From: an uncultured Anaerococcus sp.
GTDB taxonomy: Bacteria; Bacillota; Clostridia; Tissierellales; Peptoniphilaceae
Assembly (NCBI RefSeq): GCF_943908415.1
Contig: NZ_CALTSY010000016.1
Location: forward strand, 1-43,816
Length of the DNA stretch: 43,816 nucleotides
Direction: 5' to 3'
A program made the position numbers and the translations under genes. Below the pieces are notes generated by a model. It saw only the letters and a program-made list of their open reading frames with translations, was not told the DNA's origin and made no database searches. This document shows, piece after piece, positions 7,975-17,500 of this stretch (positions within the stretch are counted from its first letter, which is position 1; each line of letters opens with the position of its first letter).

Positions 7975-9189
7975 ATGAAGAAGCTACTTTCTACCGTTGG
8001 AGCAATTACAATCGCAACTTTTTTTAGCTCTTGCTCAATGCATTCAGAGCCTATAAAAAGAGTAGAGGATTGGGAGGGCACCCATCCTGATATTATTGCT
8101 TCCTATAATTTAAATAATGAGATGAGCGAGACTACCTATGGTGGTTCTGTTCCTATTGACTATCTTAAAGAGCATCCAAACTTAAATGAGTTTTATGAAG
8201 GTTATGGATTTGCTAAGCAATACGACAGAGCTCGTGGTCACGTATATGGATTAGAAGATGTTATCAATACAGAAAGACCAAAACCAGGTGCAAGTTGTTT
8301 GTCTTGTAAGACTGCTGACTTTGTTGTAGCCCTTGAAAAAGATGGAGTAGATGTAAATTCTATGGACTTCGATCAATTTCTAGATGACCATGGTGGTGTC
8401 GAAGGTATGTCTACAATTTCATGTTATGATTGTCACTTAAATGATCCTGGAACTATTCAAATTACAAGAGACCATATAAATGATGCTTTAGAAACAGCTT
8501 ACATAAAGGATACTACAAGTATAGAAACGCTTACTTGCGCTCAATGCCATGTTGAATATTACCTAGATCCTGAAACAAAAGAAGTTATTTTACCAATTGA
8601 ATACGGTTATGAAACAGATGATATGCTAAAATATTATGATGATATTGATTTTGCAGACTGGGAACATCCACAAACTGGAGCACAATTACTTAAAGCTCAA
8701 CATCCAGAGATGGAGACATTTTCAGGTTCTGTTCATGAGGCAATGGGGCTATCTTGTATAGATTGCCATATGCCAGAAGTAGAAGGTGAAAGTGGACAAA
8801 CAATTAAGTCTCATCATTGGACTAGCCCACTTAAGAATGAAGAGGCTTTAAAGGACACCTGCTTAACTTGTCATAGTGACAAGAGCACCGATGAGCTTAT
8901 TGAATGGGTTGAAGATATTCAAGGTGATGTTACAGATAGAACTAACGAAGTCTCAGACGAGCTTGTTATATTTGTAAGAGATTTATCTGAGATAAAAGAT
9001 AATGAAGATATAACAGAAGAAGACTTAGAAAAGCTTAGAGATATTCACAGACAAGCTCAGTTTAAATGGGATTATGTATTTGTAGAGAATGGAGAAGGTT
9101 TCCACAATAGTGCTAAAGCACATAAAAACTTAAATGAAGCAGAAGATTTAATTAATGAGGGAAATGAGATTCTTCAAAAATATAATTAA
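7975..9189 (+). CDS. nrfA: Ammonia-forming cytochrome c nitrite reductase, pentaheme lipoprotein, 404 aa
   Basis: Catalyses six-electron reduction of nitrite to ammonia outside the membrane. Five heme-attachment sites are visible: the diagnostic CxxCK (C108, C111, K112) and four CxxCH (150-154, 188-192, 261-265, 296-300). Family active-site surroundings are also present: ARGHVYGLEDV (Arg), CHVEYY (Tyr) and QHPEMET (His). A lipobox-like FFSSC (Cys20) suggests anchoring as a lipoprotein. At 404 residues it is shorter than the classical enzymes of about 480. The RBS TAGGAGG (7963-7969) is strong. No nrfH or nrfBCD partner is in the window. Genes for cytochrome c assembly follow immediately. Calling it NrfA is secure; the electron donor is unknown. 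Confidence 0.95.
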   Translation: MKKLLSTVGAITIATFFSSCSMHSEPIKRVEDWEGTHPDIIASYNLNNEMSETTYGGSVPIDYLKEHPNLNEFYEGYGFAKQYDRARGHVYGLEDVINTERPKPGASCLSCKTADFVVALEKDGVDVNSMDFDQFLDDHGGVEGMSTISCYDCHLNDPGTIQITRDHINDALETAYIKDTTSIETLTCAQCHVEYYLDPETKEVILPIEYGYETDDMLKYYDDIDFADWEHPQTGAQLLKAQHPEMETFSGSVHEAMGLSCIDCHMPEVEGESGQTIKSHHWTSPLKNEEALKDTCLTCHSDKSTDELIEWVEDIQGDVTDRTNEVSDELVIFVRDLSEIKDNEDITEEDLEKLRDIHRQAQFKWDYVFVENGEGFHNSAKAHKNLNEAEDLINEGNEILQKYN

Positions 9190-9190
9190 A

Positions 9191-9213
9191 TGGCTCCCCA
9201 AAGGGGCCTTTTA
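9191..9213 (+). terminator. Weak intercistronic hairpin (attenuator) between nrfA and ccs1
   Basis: GGCTCCCC and GGGGCC flank a three-base loop, forming a 6-bp stem with a 2-nt bulge, followed by TTTTAT. It begins 3 nt after the nrfA stop and would let nrfA be transcribed in excess over the assembly genes. Confidence 0.45.
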
Positions 9214-9231
9214 TATTTGAAAGGGGACAGT

Positions 9232-10536
9232 ATGGAAAATGATAGTTTTTTAAAGAAAACTTGGAAAGTATTCCATTCTATGAAATTAGGTATTATCCTA
9301 CTAATTATCATAGCTATGTTATCTGTAATAGGAACGTTGATACCTCAGGGATATAGTGAACAATATTATTTACAAAATTATCCTCATATGTTACATGAAA
9401 TAATATTAGCATTTGGATTCGATCATTTATTTTCTTCATGGTGGTATATTTTACTAACTGCTATATTATTGTTGAATTTATTTTTATGCAGTATTACTAG
9501 ATTCAAACCCATTATTAATAGAGTAAAGAATAATCCAGATATTGAAAATAAAATACATTCAAATAATTATAAATTAATAAATACTAAAGAAGTTGATATC
9601 GAAGGATTTTTTAAAAAACTAGGATTTAATAATATCAAAGAAACTAATATTGATGATAGAGATGTAAAATATCAATTTTCTAATAAGATTGGATATCTAG
9701 GTTCATGGATAACGCACTTATCTATAATTATAATTATTATTGCCTTTGCCTATGGCAGACATTTTGGCTTTGAAGAGTTTGTATATGGAGTACCTGGAAC
9801 TGTCCTTAACCTAGAAAATTCTAATTACCAAATCCAGGTTGATGACTTTGATATAAACTTTAGAGATGACTTTACTGTAGAACAGTACAAAACGGATTTA
9901 ACTATCTTAGAAGATGGTAAAGTTATAGATAAGGGCAAAACTTTGGTTAACCACCCATATAGGAATAAGGAGTTTAATGCTTATCAAAACTCTACTGGAT
10001 GGGCAGTTGACTCAATCTTATATAAAGATGATAAATATCTTTCAGACAAAACTTTGTATAAAAGTGATATATATGTAGAAGATGACAAAAAAATTGCCTT
10101 ACAATTTGTAGATTTTTATCCAGACTTCGATGAAACAAATCCTATGCATCCTAGAACAAAATCTCCATTTTTAAATCATCCAGTTATGCTATATGCTCTT
10201 TTTTATGATGGAGAAAGAGTAGATATGGGCTTAGTTCATATGGGAGATCAAATAGAATATGAGGAGTATGCATTTTTAGTTCAGAATCCTCAAATGTTTA
10301 CTTTACTTCAAGTTACAAAAGATCCAGCAACTAAATTTGCTCTGGCAGGTGGAATCCTTTTAATGATAGGGTTATTTTTAGCTTTCTATATTAATCCAAA
10401 GGAAATAATATTGGTGGATACTGATAAACCTGAAATTAAAAAAATATTTATAAAACAAAATAAAAAAGACAAAATTTTTGAAAATAAGGTGAATGAATTA
10501 ATAAAAGATATGGAGGTTAAAGATGGATTTAACTAA
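9232..10536 (+). CDS. resB: Cytochrome c biogenesis protein ResB/Ccs1, 434 aa
   Basis: Membrane component of System II cytochrome c maturation that works with CcsA to move heme outward and attach it to apocytochrome. It shows the ResB pattern: helices near residues 16-35, 70-92 and 150-170, a long extracytoplasmic domain, and a last helix near 375-395. The first segment (KVFHSMKLGIILL) is typical of the family. I choose ATG 9232 because AAGGGGAC precedes it; an in-frame ATG at 9190 directly abuts the nrfA stop and lacks an RBS. It overlaps the ccsA start by 14 nt. Its only obvious client in the window is NrfA. Confidence 0.9.
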   Translation: MENDSFLKKTWKVFHSMKLGIILLIIIAMLSVIGTLIPQGYSEQYYLQNYPHMLHEIILAFGFDHLFSSWWYILLTAILLLNLFLCSITRFKPIINRVKNNPDIENKIHSNNYKLINTKEVDIEGFFKKLGFNNIKETNIDDRDVKYQFSNKIGYLGSWITHLSIIIIIIAFAYGRHFGFEEFVYGVPGTVLNLENSNYQIQVDDFDINFRDDFTVEQYKTDLTILEDGKVIDKGKTLVNHPYRNKEFNAYQNSTGWAVDSILYKDDKYLSDKTLYKSDIYVEDDKKIALQFVDFYPDFDETNPMHPRTKSPFLNHPVMLYALFYDGERVDMGLVHMGDQIEYEEYAFLVQNPQMFTLLQVTKDPATKFALAGGILLMIGLFLAFYINPKEIILVDTDKPEIKKIFIKQNKKDKIFENKVNELIKDMEVKDGFN

Positions 10537-11344
10537 TTTAGAACAAATATTATTCTATATATGCTACATAGGATATTCACTGGCTACAGTATTTTTTATA
10601 GTATTATATATTAATAAAAATGAAAAATGGGGAAACAATGCTAGAAAAATACTTGTGATATCTTTTATAGCCCATACAATTTCTCTTATAGTTCGCGGAA
10701 TAAATGCTGGAAGGGTGCCCCTTACAAATCAATTTGAATTTGCATCGTCATTTGCATGGGGAATAGCCTTAGTTTTTTTAATTTTCAACAAAAAATATCA
10801 GGTGGAAACAATGGGGACATTTGTAAGTCCTATACTATTTCTAATCATTTCATATGCTGCAATGAGGGATAAAAGTATTAAGCCGTTAATGCCGGCCCTT
10901 GATAGCGGGTGGCTTATTGTCCATGTATCTCTTGCGATTATTTCTTATGGCGCTTTTGCAGTTGCATCAGGGACATCCTTCATGTTTATAAGCAAACAAA
11001 AAGCTATTAATAATGGTGGGAAAGATAACAGCAAAATAGGATTAGAAGATCTTGACCTTATTAGTTATCGTGCGATTTCCTTAGGATTTATCTTTTTATC
11101 GCTTGTTATGATAACAGGTGCTATTTGGGCGGAATCTGCTTGGGGTAGGTACTGGGCTTGGGATCCAAAAGAAACTTGGTCATTAATCACATGGATTATA
11201 TACGCTATATATTTACACCTTAGAAGATCTAGGGGATGGAATGGAAGACGAGCAGCTATCTTTGCAATAGTTGGATTCATAAGTGTTGTATTTACTTATG
11301 TTGGAGTTAATACATTATTACCATCTCTTCACTCATATGCATAG
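10523..11344 (+). CDS. ccsA: Cytochrome c biogenesis protein ResC/CcsA, 273 aa
   Basis: Heme-handling protein of System II. The tryptophan-rich WWD domain is clear (WGRYWAWDPKETWSLI, about residues 205-220), and conserved histidines occur in AHTISL, VHVSLA and near the C-terminus (LHSYA). About eight membrane helices are visible. Start ATG 10523 has GGAGG at 10512-10516 and overlaps the end of resB, so the two are coupled. ResA and CcdA, the thiol-reducing partners, are not in the window. A hairpin terminator follows, closing the nrfA-resB-ccsA operon. Confidence 0.92.
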   Translation: MDLTNLEQILFYICYIGYSLATVFFIVLYINKNEKWGNNARKILVISFIAHTISLIVRGINAGRVPLTNQFEFASSFAWGIALVFLIFNKKYQVETMGTFVSPILFLIISYAAMRDKSIKPLMPALDSGWLIVHVSLAIISYGAFAVASGTSFMFISKQKAINNGGKDNSKIGLEDLDLISYRAISLGFIFLSLVMITGAIWAESAWGRYWAWDPKETWSLITWIIYAIYLHLRRSRGWNGRRAAIFAIVGFISVVFTYVGVNTLLPSLHSYA

Positions 11345-11391
11345 ATATTAGTATTTAAATAATTATAAAGGAAATATAATTTCAAAAATGG

Positions 11392-11423
11392 GAGCTTGGC
11401 TAATATATTAGCTAAGCTCTTTC
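11392..11423 (+). terminator. Terminator of the nrfA-resB-ccsA operon
   Basis: GAGCTTGGCTAA and TTAGCTAAGCTC form a long stem with one mismatch and a small AT loop, followed by TTTCTATTTTA. Confidence 0.8.
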
Positions 11424-11495
11424 TATTTTAGTTAGAGTTAAATATTTACAGCTATAAATAATGTAGTAAGATATACTAAGTCTATTTATAAGTAA

Positions 11496-11524
11496 TTGTT
11501 ATTAAATAGTCTTTATGCTAAAAT
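11496..11524 (+). promoter_or_regulatory. Promoter of the yybS-gdpP-rplI-dnaB operon
   Basis: TTGTTA (11496-11501), 17-nt spacer, TAAAAT (11519-11524) with TGC in front (extended -10). The predicted start near 11531 leaves only about 11 nt of leader before ATG 11542 and excludes the upstream in-frame ATG at 11515. Confidence 0.6.
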
Positions 11525-11541
11525 TAGGTGAAAGGATTTTT

Positions 11542-12441
11542 ATGAATATTACTAAAAATATAAATAAGATTATCAATATATTATTTGTTATTTGCCTTAT
11601 AAGTATATTGATGGTTGTTTCAACGGATAGTTTGGTTTTACTGTTAAGCATACCTATAGTGCTTGTTGCAATAAAGTTAAACTATGGTTTTGTTGAGCTT
11701 ATATCTATATTAGTGGCTTCTATTATTGTAGGCTACTTGTTTATGGATATTGAAACTTTGGGCTTTGAAGTGATTCCGATACTTTTATTAACCCTTATTT
11801 TAGCAATTATAAGTAAATCAAATCTAAGCGATAAAAATCAGATTGCATTAAATTTTTTGCTTACAAGTATTATTTTTATAGGGCTGTATAAGTATCAAAT
11901 GGTATACAGGGGCCTTGATTTATCAAAAATGGCTGATGAATTAAAAGAAGTATTTGAACAAAATACTGAATATGCAATTCCAGATAAAACATATGAGCTA
12001 TCTGTATCCTTATATCCAGCTATATTATCAAGTTTATCATTAATATATGCCTTCATATCGTTAAAATTAGTTAGAAATTTTATGGCATATAAAAACAAAG
12101 GATCAGATATGATAGCTTTAAATATGCTTAGGATAAGTAAGAAGGATTTTATAATACTAGTAATTATTTCTATTGGTATTTACTTAGTAGTTCCAGCTTT
12201 ATTTGCTATAAACCAAGAGTTTGTAATGGCAAATATTATATGGATTCTAAATAGTATTCTTCTTTTAAATGGAATGAGTGTATATGACTATTTAATATCC
12301 AGACGCAGATCAAATTTATCTCGTGGTATGCAGTGGTTTTTTGTGATAATACTATTTTACTTTTTTGCTATATTATTTATGATAATTGGTATATTTGATA
12401 TATTTCTAGATTTTAGGGCAAGAAGGGAGAGAAGCTTATGA
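11542..12441 (+). CDS. DUF2232 / YybS-like membrane protein, 299 aa
   Basis: Multi-pass membrane protein of unknown function. Roughly eight hydrophobic helices fill the sequence, with a charged loop around residues 115-150. The YybS/DUF2232 assignment rests on size, topology and position directly before gdpP, as in many Firmicutes. ATG 11542 is preferred over 11515 because GAAAGGA (11530-11536) fits it and the promoter leaves no room for the earlier one. The stop overlaps the gdpP start by 4 bases. Confidence 0.78.
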   Translation: MNITKNINKIINILFVICLISILMVVSTDSLVLLLSIPIVLVAIKLNYGFVELISILVASIIVGYLFMDIETLGFEVIPILLLTLILAIISKSNLSDKNQIALNFLLTSIIFIGLYKYQMVYRGLDLSKMADELKEVFEQNTEYAIPDKTYELSVSLYPAILSSLSLIYAFISLKLVRNFMAYKNKGSDMIALNMLRISKKDFIILVIISIGIYLVVPALFAINQEFVMANIIWILNSILLLNGMSVYDYLISRRRSNLSRGMQWFFVIILFYFFAILFMIIGIFDIFLDFRARRERSL

Positions 12442-14444
12442 AAGAAGAAAAAAAATCGGTATATGAACATCCATTTTATGCAATGGTTTTGCCAGTTCTT
12501 GTATCAATATTATTATTTTATTATAATCAAATTTTAGGTGCTATTGCCATACTTTCATGCGGGCTTCTATATTTTTACTTACAAAAGCAACATGACTATA
12601 ATAAAGAGTCCATACAAAGATATGTAGATGAAGTGGACCAAAGCTTTGATAGTATAACAAAGAACCTGGTTTTTGAAATGCCATTTCCTATAGCTGTTTT
12701 AAACAGTGGCAGGGACATTAAATGGCATAATGGATATTTTAGGAACTTATTTCCACAGGAAGATTTAGTTGGCGTTGATATTAGAAATCTAATTTCTGAT
12801 TTTGAGAATGTTGATTTTTCAGATAAACGCCTTACCCAACCTATAAATATCCCCATAAATGACAAATCTATGCAATTTTATTTTACTAGTGTATTTAACG
12901 ATGAACTTAAGACTAGTGAAACATTTTTATATGGGTTAGATAACACTTATGATGAATCTATAAAGCAGTTGTTTAAAGATAAGAGATTAGTATTTTTTAC
13001 AGTATACTTAGATAATTATGAGGACTTAAGAAACTCTACAGATTCACTTAATAGACCTCAAGTTCTAGGAGCTGTTGATAGGACTATCACAGAATACTTC
13101 AAAAAGTACAATGGAGTAGTCAGAAAATATGAAAATGATAGATTTATGGTTGCTATGGAATTTAAGGAATACAAAAAGATTCATGATAGCAAGTTTTCTA
13201 TCTTAGATGATGTCCGCGAAATAAGTTTTGGAAACTCAATAAATCCAACCCTATCCATAGGAGTAGGGATTTCTGGAGCCAATCCTAACGAAATATATGA
13301 TGATTCAAGAGTTGCTATTGAGATAGCCCTATCCCGTGGTGGAGATCAGGCTGTAGTAAAACTTGAAGATAATTATGAATATTTTGGTGGTAAATCTAAG
13401 GCCACAGAAAAAACTAGTAAGGTAAAATCTAGGGTAATATCTGGAGCATTAAAAAGAATGATAAATGCATCTAGTGATGTCTATATTATGGGGCACAATA
13501 ACCCTGACATGGATTCTTTTGGTTCATCCCTTGGAGTTTATGAGGGAGTAAGATTTTTAGGAAAAGATGCCTATATAGTCTTAAACGAAGTTCCTCGTCA
13601 GATCGAAAATATGCATGCAAGTTCTACTAAATCATTAGAGGAACTATCAGATAATATACTAACAGAAGATCAGGCCCTAGCACGTATCAAACCATCATCA
13701 TTGATAGTTGTATGTGACAATCATAGGAAAAATTCGACAGAAGCACCTAGCCTTATAGAAAAGACTGATCAAATCTTTATTATAGACCACCATAGACGAG
13801 GTAATGATTATCTAAAAAAGGCTACTATATCTTATATAGAGCCCTATGCATCAAGTGCATCAGAACTAGTTACAGAGATATTAAATTACTTGGATGAAGA
13901 CTTTAAAGCAAGAACAGCAATAGCTGAATCTCTTTTGGCAGGTATCACAGTTGATACAAAAAATTTCGTATATCAAACCGGTGTTAGAACCTTTGAAGCA
14001 GCCAGTATTTTAAAACGCTGGGGAGCTGACACAGTTTATATAAAAAGAATGTTTAAAGATGACTTTGAAATTGTAAAATATAAGTCGGAAGTTATAGCAG
14101 ATTCGAGTATAGTAAATGATATGATTGCCATAGCGCACTTTAATAGAGATATTGATGGATCAAGCCTTATTGCAAGTCAGGCTGCTGATGATTTGCTAAA
14201 CATTAAGGGAGTTAAGGCTTCATTTGTACTTACAAAAGCTAATAACAAGATCCACATTTCTGGTAGAAGCTTAGGCGATATATCGGTACAATTAATCCTA
14301 GAGCGTATTGGAGGAGGAGGGCACCTTACAGCTGCCGCTACCCAATTAGATATGAGCATGGAAAATGCCGAAAATATGCTTAAAAAAGCAATAATTGAAT
14401 ACTTAAGAGAGGAAGAAGAAAATGAAAGTAATACTAACAGATAA
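12438..14444 (+). CDS. gdpP: Cyclic-di-AMP phosphodiesterase GdpP, 668 aa
   Basis: Hydrolyses the second messenger c-di-AMP and so affects cell-wall and osmotic balance. Order: two membrane helices (residues about 10-50), a PAS-like region, a degenerate GGDEF domain (residues about 185-310, with ENDRF in place of the signature), then DHH and DHHA1 domains. The metal-binding DHH motifs are visible: GHNNPDMDS, VCDNH and IIDHHRRG, with the GGGGH loop near the end. Length matches the family (about 655-670). The last 23 nt overlap rplI. Confidence 0.95.
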   Translation: MKEEKKSVYEHPFYAMVLPVLVSILLFYYNQILGAIAILSCGLLYFYLQKQHDYNKESIQRYVDEVDQSFDSITKNLVFEMPFPIAVLNSGRDIKWHNGYFRNLFPQEDLVGVDIRNLISDFENVDFSDKRLTQPINIPINDKSMQFYFTSVFNDELKTSETFLYGLDNTYDESIKQLFKDKRLVFFTVYLDNYEDLRNSTDSLNRPQVLGAVDRTITEYFKKYNGVVRKYENDRFMVAMEFKEYKKIHDSKFSILDDVREISFGNSINPTLSIGVGISGANPNEIYDDSRVAIEIALSRGGDQAVVKLEDNYEYFGGKSKATEKTSKVKSRVISGALKRMINASSDVYIMGHNNPDMDSFGSSLGVYEGVRFLGKDAYIVLNEVPRQIENMHASSTKSLEELSDNILTEDQALARIKPSSLIVVCDNHRKNSTEAPSLIEKTDQIFIIDHHRRGNDYLKKATISYIEPYASSASELVTEILNYLDEDFKARTAIAESLLAGITVDTKNFVYQTGVRTFEAASILKRWGADTVYIKRMFKDDFEIVKYKSEVIADSSIVNDMIAIAHFNRDIDGSSLIASQAADDLLNIKGVKASFVLTKANNKIHISGRSLGDISVQLILERIGGGGHLTAAATQLDMSMENAENMLKKAIIEYLREEEENESNTNR

Positions 14445-14871
14445 TATTGTAAGAGTAGGTGTAAAAGGAGATTTAGTAGACGTAAAACCAGGATACTTCA
14501 GAAACTACCTAAATCCACAAGGACTAGCTGTAGAAGCAACAAAGAAAAATATGGCTGAGCTTGAAGAAATGCAAGCACAATTAAAAGCTGAAGAAGCAGA
14601 AAATAGAAAAGAAGCTGAAGAATTAAAAGAAAAAATCGAAGCACTTACAATTACTCAAAAAGTAAATGTAGGAGAAGATGGAAAACTATTTGGTTCTGTA
14701 ACAAATAAAGACCTTGCAGAAGCTTTAGAAAAAGAAGGCATCGAAATCGATAGAAAGAGAATTGAAAATGTTGAATCTATCGATGGTGTAGGTGAATTTA
14801 ACCTAAACGTTAGACTTTACCCAGAGGTAAATGCAGATCTTAAAGTAGAAGTAGTAGCTGAGGAAGTTTAA
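14422..14871 (+). CDS. rplI: 50S ribosomal protein L9, 149 aa
   Basis: Large-subunit protein with the classic two-domain form: an N-terminal rRNA-binding domain (VKPGYFRNYL-type motif near residues 21-31), a long Lys/Glu/Ala connecting helix (residues about 40-75) and a C-terminal domain. Length is standard. It starts inside gdpP behind GAGGAAG and ends on the first base of the dnaB start, so translation is coupled on both sides. Confidence 0.97.
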   Translation: MKVILTDNIVRVGVKGDLVDVKPGYFRNYLNPQGLAVEATKKNMAELEEMQAQLKAEEAENRKEAEELKEKIEALTITQKVNVGEDGKLFGSVTNKDLAEALEKEGIEIDRKRIENVESIDGVGEFNLNVRLYPEVNADLKVEVVAEEV

Positions 14872-16202
14872 TGACAGAGGCAAGTAGGCCTCTACCATAT
14901 GACTTCTTAGCAGAAAAAGCTATAATCGGAAGTATCCTAAAGAAAAATGAAACTTTCGATAGAGTAAATCAAATAATAAAGCCTGTAGACTTTTATGATT
15001 CTAGGACACAAAGGATATATAAGAGCATTATCAATATGGTCGATAAAGACATAAAGATAGATGAAGTTAGCTTAATATCCCAGTTAAGGAATGAAAATAT
15101 ATTACAAGAAGTTGGAGGGGAGGAGTTTATCACTGAGATTACCCTCTCCTCATTTTATACTCCAAATATCGATACATACGCTAAAACTGTAAAAGAAAAA
15201 TCATTGCTTAGAAGTCTTATAGAGGCTAGTGAAGATATTATGGATGTAAGCTACGGGCAAAGTCAAGATGTAAGCTCCATTTTATCAATGGCAGAAAGTA
15301 GAATTTTTGATATCTCCCAGGATAAACTAAATGAAGGATTGATAAAAGTAGGAGATACCCTAGAAGAGACTATCCAGGTCATAAATGAACTATCAATGAA
15401 TGATGGTGATATAACAGGTGTTACTACAGGCCTTGAAACTATAGATACCAAGCTATCAGGGCTCCAACCTGCCCAATTGGTACTACTTGCAGCAAGACCT
15501 GCCATGGGTAAGACAGCCCTAGGACTGACTATGGCTTGGAATGCAGCTCGTGAAAATAAATCAGTAGCCTTTTTCTCTCTTGAGATGAGTACCCTTCAGT
15601 TAAATTATAGGCTTATCTCCATGGTAAGCATGATTGACCTAGAGCAGGTTATGAATGGTAGGATTAGAGATGATGAGTGGGAGCTATTGTTCCATGCAAC
15701 TCGTGAAATCGCCAGCAAGGATTTATATGTAGATGAGACTCCAGGTATAACATTATCAGAGATGAGATCTAAGCTAAAAAGACTTAAGGCAGAAAGAGGT
15801 GTGGACCTTGTCGTCATAGATTATCTTCAGTTGATGCAAGCTGATGGACGTCAAGAGAACAGACAAAACGAAATTGCCTCAATATCACGCGGTCTTAAAA
15901 CATTATCAAAAGAGCTTAACTGTCCTATATTATCACTAGCACAATTATCTCGTGAAGCTGATAAGAGGGCTGATCATAAACCTATACTATCAGACCTAAG
16001 AGAGTCAGGAGCTATAGAGCAAGATGCGGATGTAGTTATGCTTTTATATAGAGAGGACTACTATGATGAGGAGGATAACCCAAACATAGCTAAAGTTATA
16101 GTAGCAAAGCATAGAAATGGTTCTACAGGAAGCCTTGATTTATTTTTCAATAAACCATGTACTACTTTTAGAGATTTAAGTTATAGAGAAGAAAATGTCT
16201 AG
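14871..16202 (+). CDS. dnaB: Replicative DNA helicase DnaB, 443 aa
   Basis: Hexameric helicase of the replication fork. An N-terminal helical domain (residues about 8-110) precedes the RecA-like domain with Walker A ARPAMGKT, Walker B VVIDYLQLM and the arginine-finger region near KHRNGSTG. Length is typical of Firmicute helicases. Its ATG shares one base with the rplI stop. The predicted loader and DnaD-like genes lie downstream in the same operon. No intein is present. Confidence 0.97.
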   Translation: MTEASRPLPYDFLAEKAIIGSILKKNETFDRVNQIIKPVDFYDSRTQRIYKSIINMVDKDIKIDEVSLISQLRNENILQEVGGEEFITEITLSSFYTPNIDTYAKTVKEKSLLRSLIEASEDIMDVSYGQSQDVSSILSMAESRIFDISQDKLNEGLIKVGDTLEETIQVINELSMNDGDITGVTTGLETIDTKLSGLQPAQLVLLAARPAMGKTALGLTMAWNAARENKSVAFFSLEMSTLQLNYRLISMVSMIDLEQVMNGRIRDDEWELLFHATREIASKDLYVDETPGITLSEMRSKLKRLKAERGVDLVVIDYLQLMQADGRQENRQNEIASISRGLKTLSKELNCPILSLAQLSREADKRADHKPILSDLRESGAIEQDADVVMLLYREDYYDEEDNPNIAKVIVAKHRNGSTGSLDLFFNKPCTTFRDLSYREENV

Positions 16203-16764
16203 ACAAAATAATAGAAGAGTATATATAGAAAAAATTAACCGCGATACAGCCATGGAACTTAAAAAATGGGGAGAATTTGATGATCCTAGACTTGCAGGCT
16301 ATAATTATGGAAACTTAACGGATTTTGAGCTTAATTTTTGGTATAATTCGGTAACTACACCTAGAAAAAAATATTTTGCTGTAAGAAAGCTAGATGATGA
16401 TCGATTTATAGGATTTTTAGGTTTAAAAAACTACAATCCTATAGCAAAAAGAGCAAAGCTTGGAATAGTATTTGACCCTAACTATGTATCAGATGGATTT
16501 GGCTATGATGCTATGTGTGAACTCCTAGACTATTTTTTCAATGAAATAAAATTTAGAGAAATGCTTTTAGAAGTAAATCTTTTTAATGAAAGGGCTATTA
16601 AGCTATACGAAAAATTAGACTTTAAAGAAATAGGACATAGCAAAGAAGTCTTTGAAAACCAAGAGATTGAATATGATGATAGGTTTTTTGAAATGGACCA
16701 TGGTCTGATATATGCAAAGATACTCAAGATGATTTTAACAAAGGATGATTATTATGGACTTTAA
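16195..16764 (+). CDS. GNAT-family N-acetyltransferase, 189 aa
   Basis: Likely transfers an acetyl group from acetyl-CoA to an amine. The RimJ/RimL-type GNAT fold is suggested by FIGFLGLKNYNP (beta strands 2-3), the pattern KLGIVFDPNYVSDGFGYDAM around the acetyl-CoA loop, and NERAIKLYEKLDFKEIG near the C-terminus. The start overlaps the dnaB stop by 8 nt, and its end overlaps the dnaD-like gene, so it is an integral operon member between replication genes. The substrate is unknown. Confidence 0.85.
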   Translation: MSRQNNRRVYIEKINRDTAMELKKWGEFDDPRLAGYNYGNLTDFELNFWYNSVTTPRKKYFAVRKLDDDRFIGFLGLKNYNPIAKRAKLGIVFDPNYVSDGFGYDAMCELLDYFFNEIKFREMLLEVNLFNERAIKLYEKLDFKEIGHSKEVFENQEIEYDDRFFEMDHGLIYAKILKMILTKDDYYGL

Positions 16765-17500
16765 GATGCAAGATGTTAAACTAGATTTAGGAGTAACACC
16801 TTTTGAAAATATGTTTTTGAATACCTATATCCAAATGGCCGATGGGGATGCGCTTAAAGTCTATCTTTTAGTATATAAGGATAGTTATAATGAAGGTCGT
16901 GTAGATGTAGAAAAGATAAAAAAACAACTATCTTATTCAGATGAAAAATTTAATGAGTGCATAGAATTTTGGATAAATATGGGGATGTTTCGTCAAAAGA
17001 TGGATTCTTCAGGTAATAGCTACATAGAAATAGTATCTCTACGACAGTCATACTTTGGTGATAACTCCAAATCAGCTAATGAAATGAGCTTTGATAAGGC
17101 AAGCCGTAAGGCAATTATGTTTGATAATGTAGAAAGAATTATAGATAGGAGCTTAACCCCAGCAGATATAACTCGTATACAAGAAACTCTAGCTGATTAT
17201 AATTCTGATCCAGAACTTGTAACAGAAGCTTTTAGACAGGCGAAAGATGGTGGCAACATGGACGTCAAATATGTAATGGGCTATCTAAAATCATGGAGAG
17301 ATCAGGGAATATTTACCCTTAATGATTTAAAAATGCATGAACAAAGGCAAAAGTTAATAAGGAAAAAATCACCTCGCCAATATAGAAAAAAATCATCCAG
17401 TCCTAATCAAAATACCAATGAAAGCAAGACTTATGCCCAAAAGGCCCGAGAAGAGCGTTTTAAAAGGATGCTAGAATCGGAGGATAATAATGAATCCTAA
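16754..17500 (+). CDS. DnaD-like replication initiation protein, 248 aa
   Basis: Primosome protein expected to remodel DNA at the origin or at restart sites and help recruit the helicase. It has an N-terminal winged-helix-like part (LKVYLLVYKDSYNEGRVDVE region) and a C-terminal DnaB_2/DnaD domain whose end carries the YVMGYLKSWRDQGI pattern. The tail after about residue 200 is Lys/Arg/Ser-rich and probably disordered. ATG 16754 is chosen because AAGGATG (16741-16747) is the RBS; the in-frame ATG at 16745 lies within it. The end overlaps the loader gene by 11 nt. Confidence 0.82.
   Translation: MDFKMQDVKLDLGVTPFENMFLNTYIQMADGDALKVYLLVYKDSYNEGRVDVEKIKKQLSYSDEKFNECIEFWINMGMFRQKMDSSGNSYIEIVSLRQSYFGDNSKSANEMSFDKASRKAIMFDNVERIIDRSLTPADITRIQETLADYNSDPELVTEAFRQAKDGGNMDVKYVMGYLKSWRDQGIFTLNDLKMHEQRQKLIRKKSPRQYRKKSSSPNQNTNESKTYAQKAREERFKRMLESEDNNES

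Noticed and set aside
9190..9231. 14-codon N-terminal extension of resB (MAPQRG...)
   Set aside because: It starts on the base after the nrfA stop, lies in the attenuator hairpin and lacks an RBS, while ATG 9232 has AAGGGG in front and aligns with the family start.
14177..14359. Minus-strand frame within gdpP (60 codons)
   Set aside because: Antisense to the conserved DHHA1 domain, without an RBS or recognisable domain.
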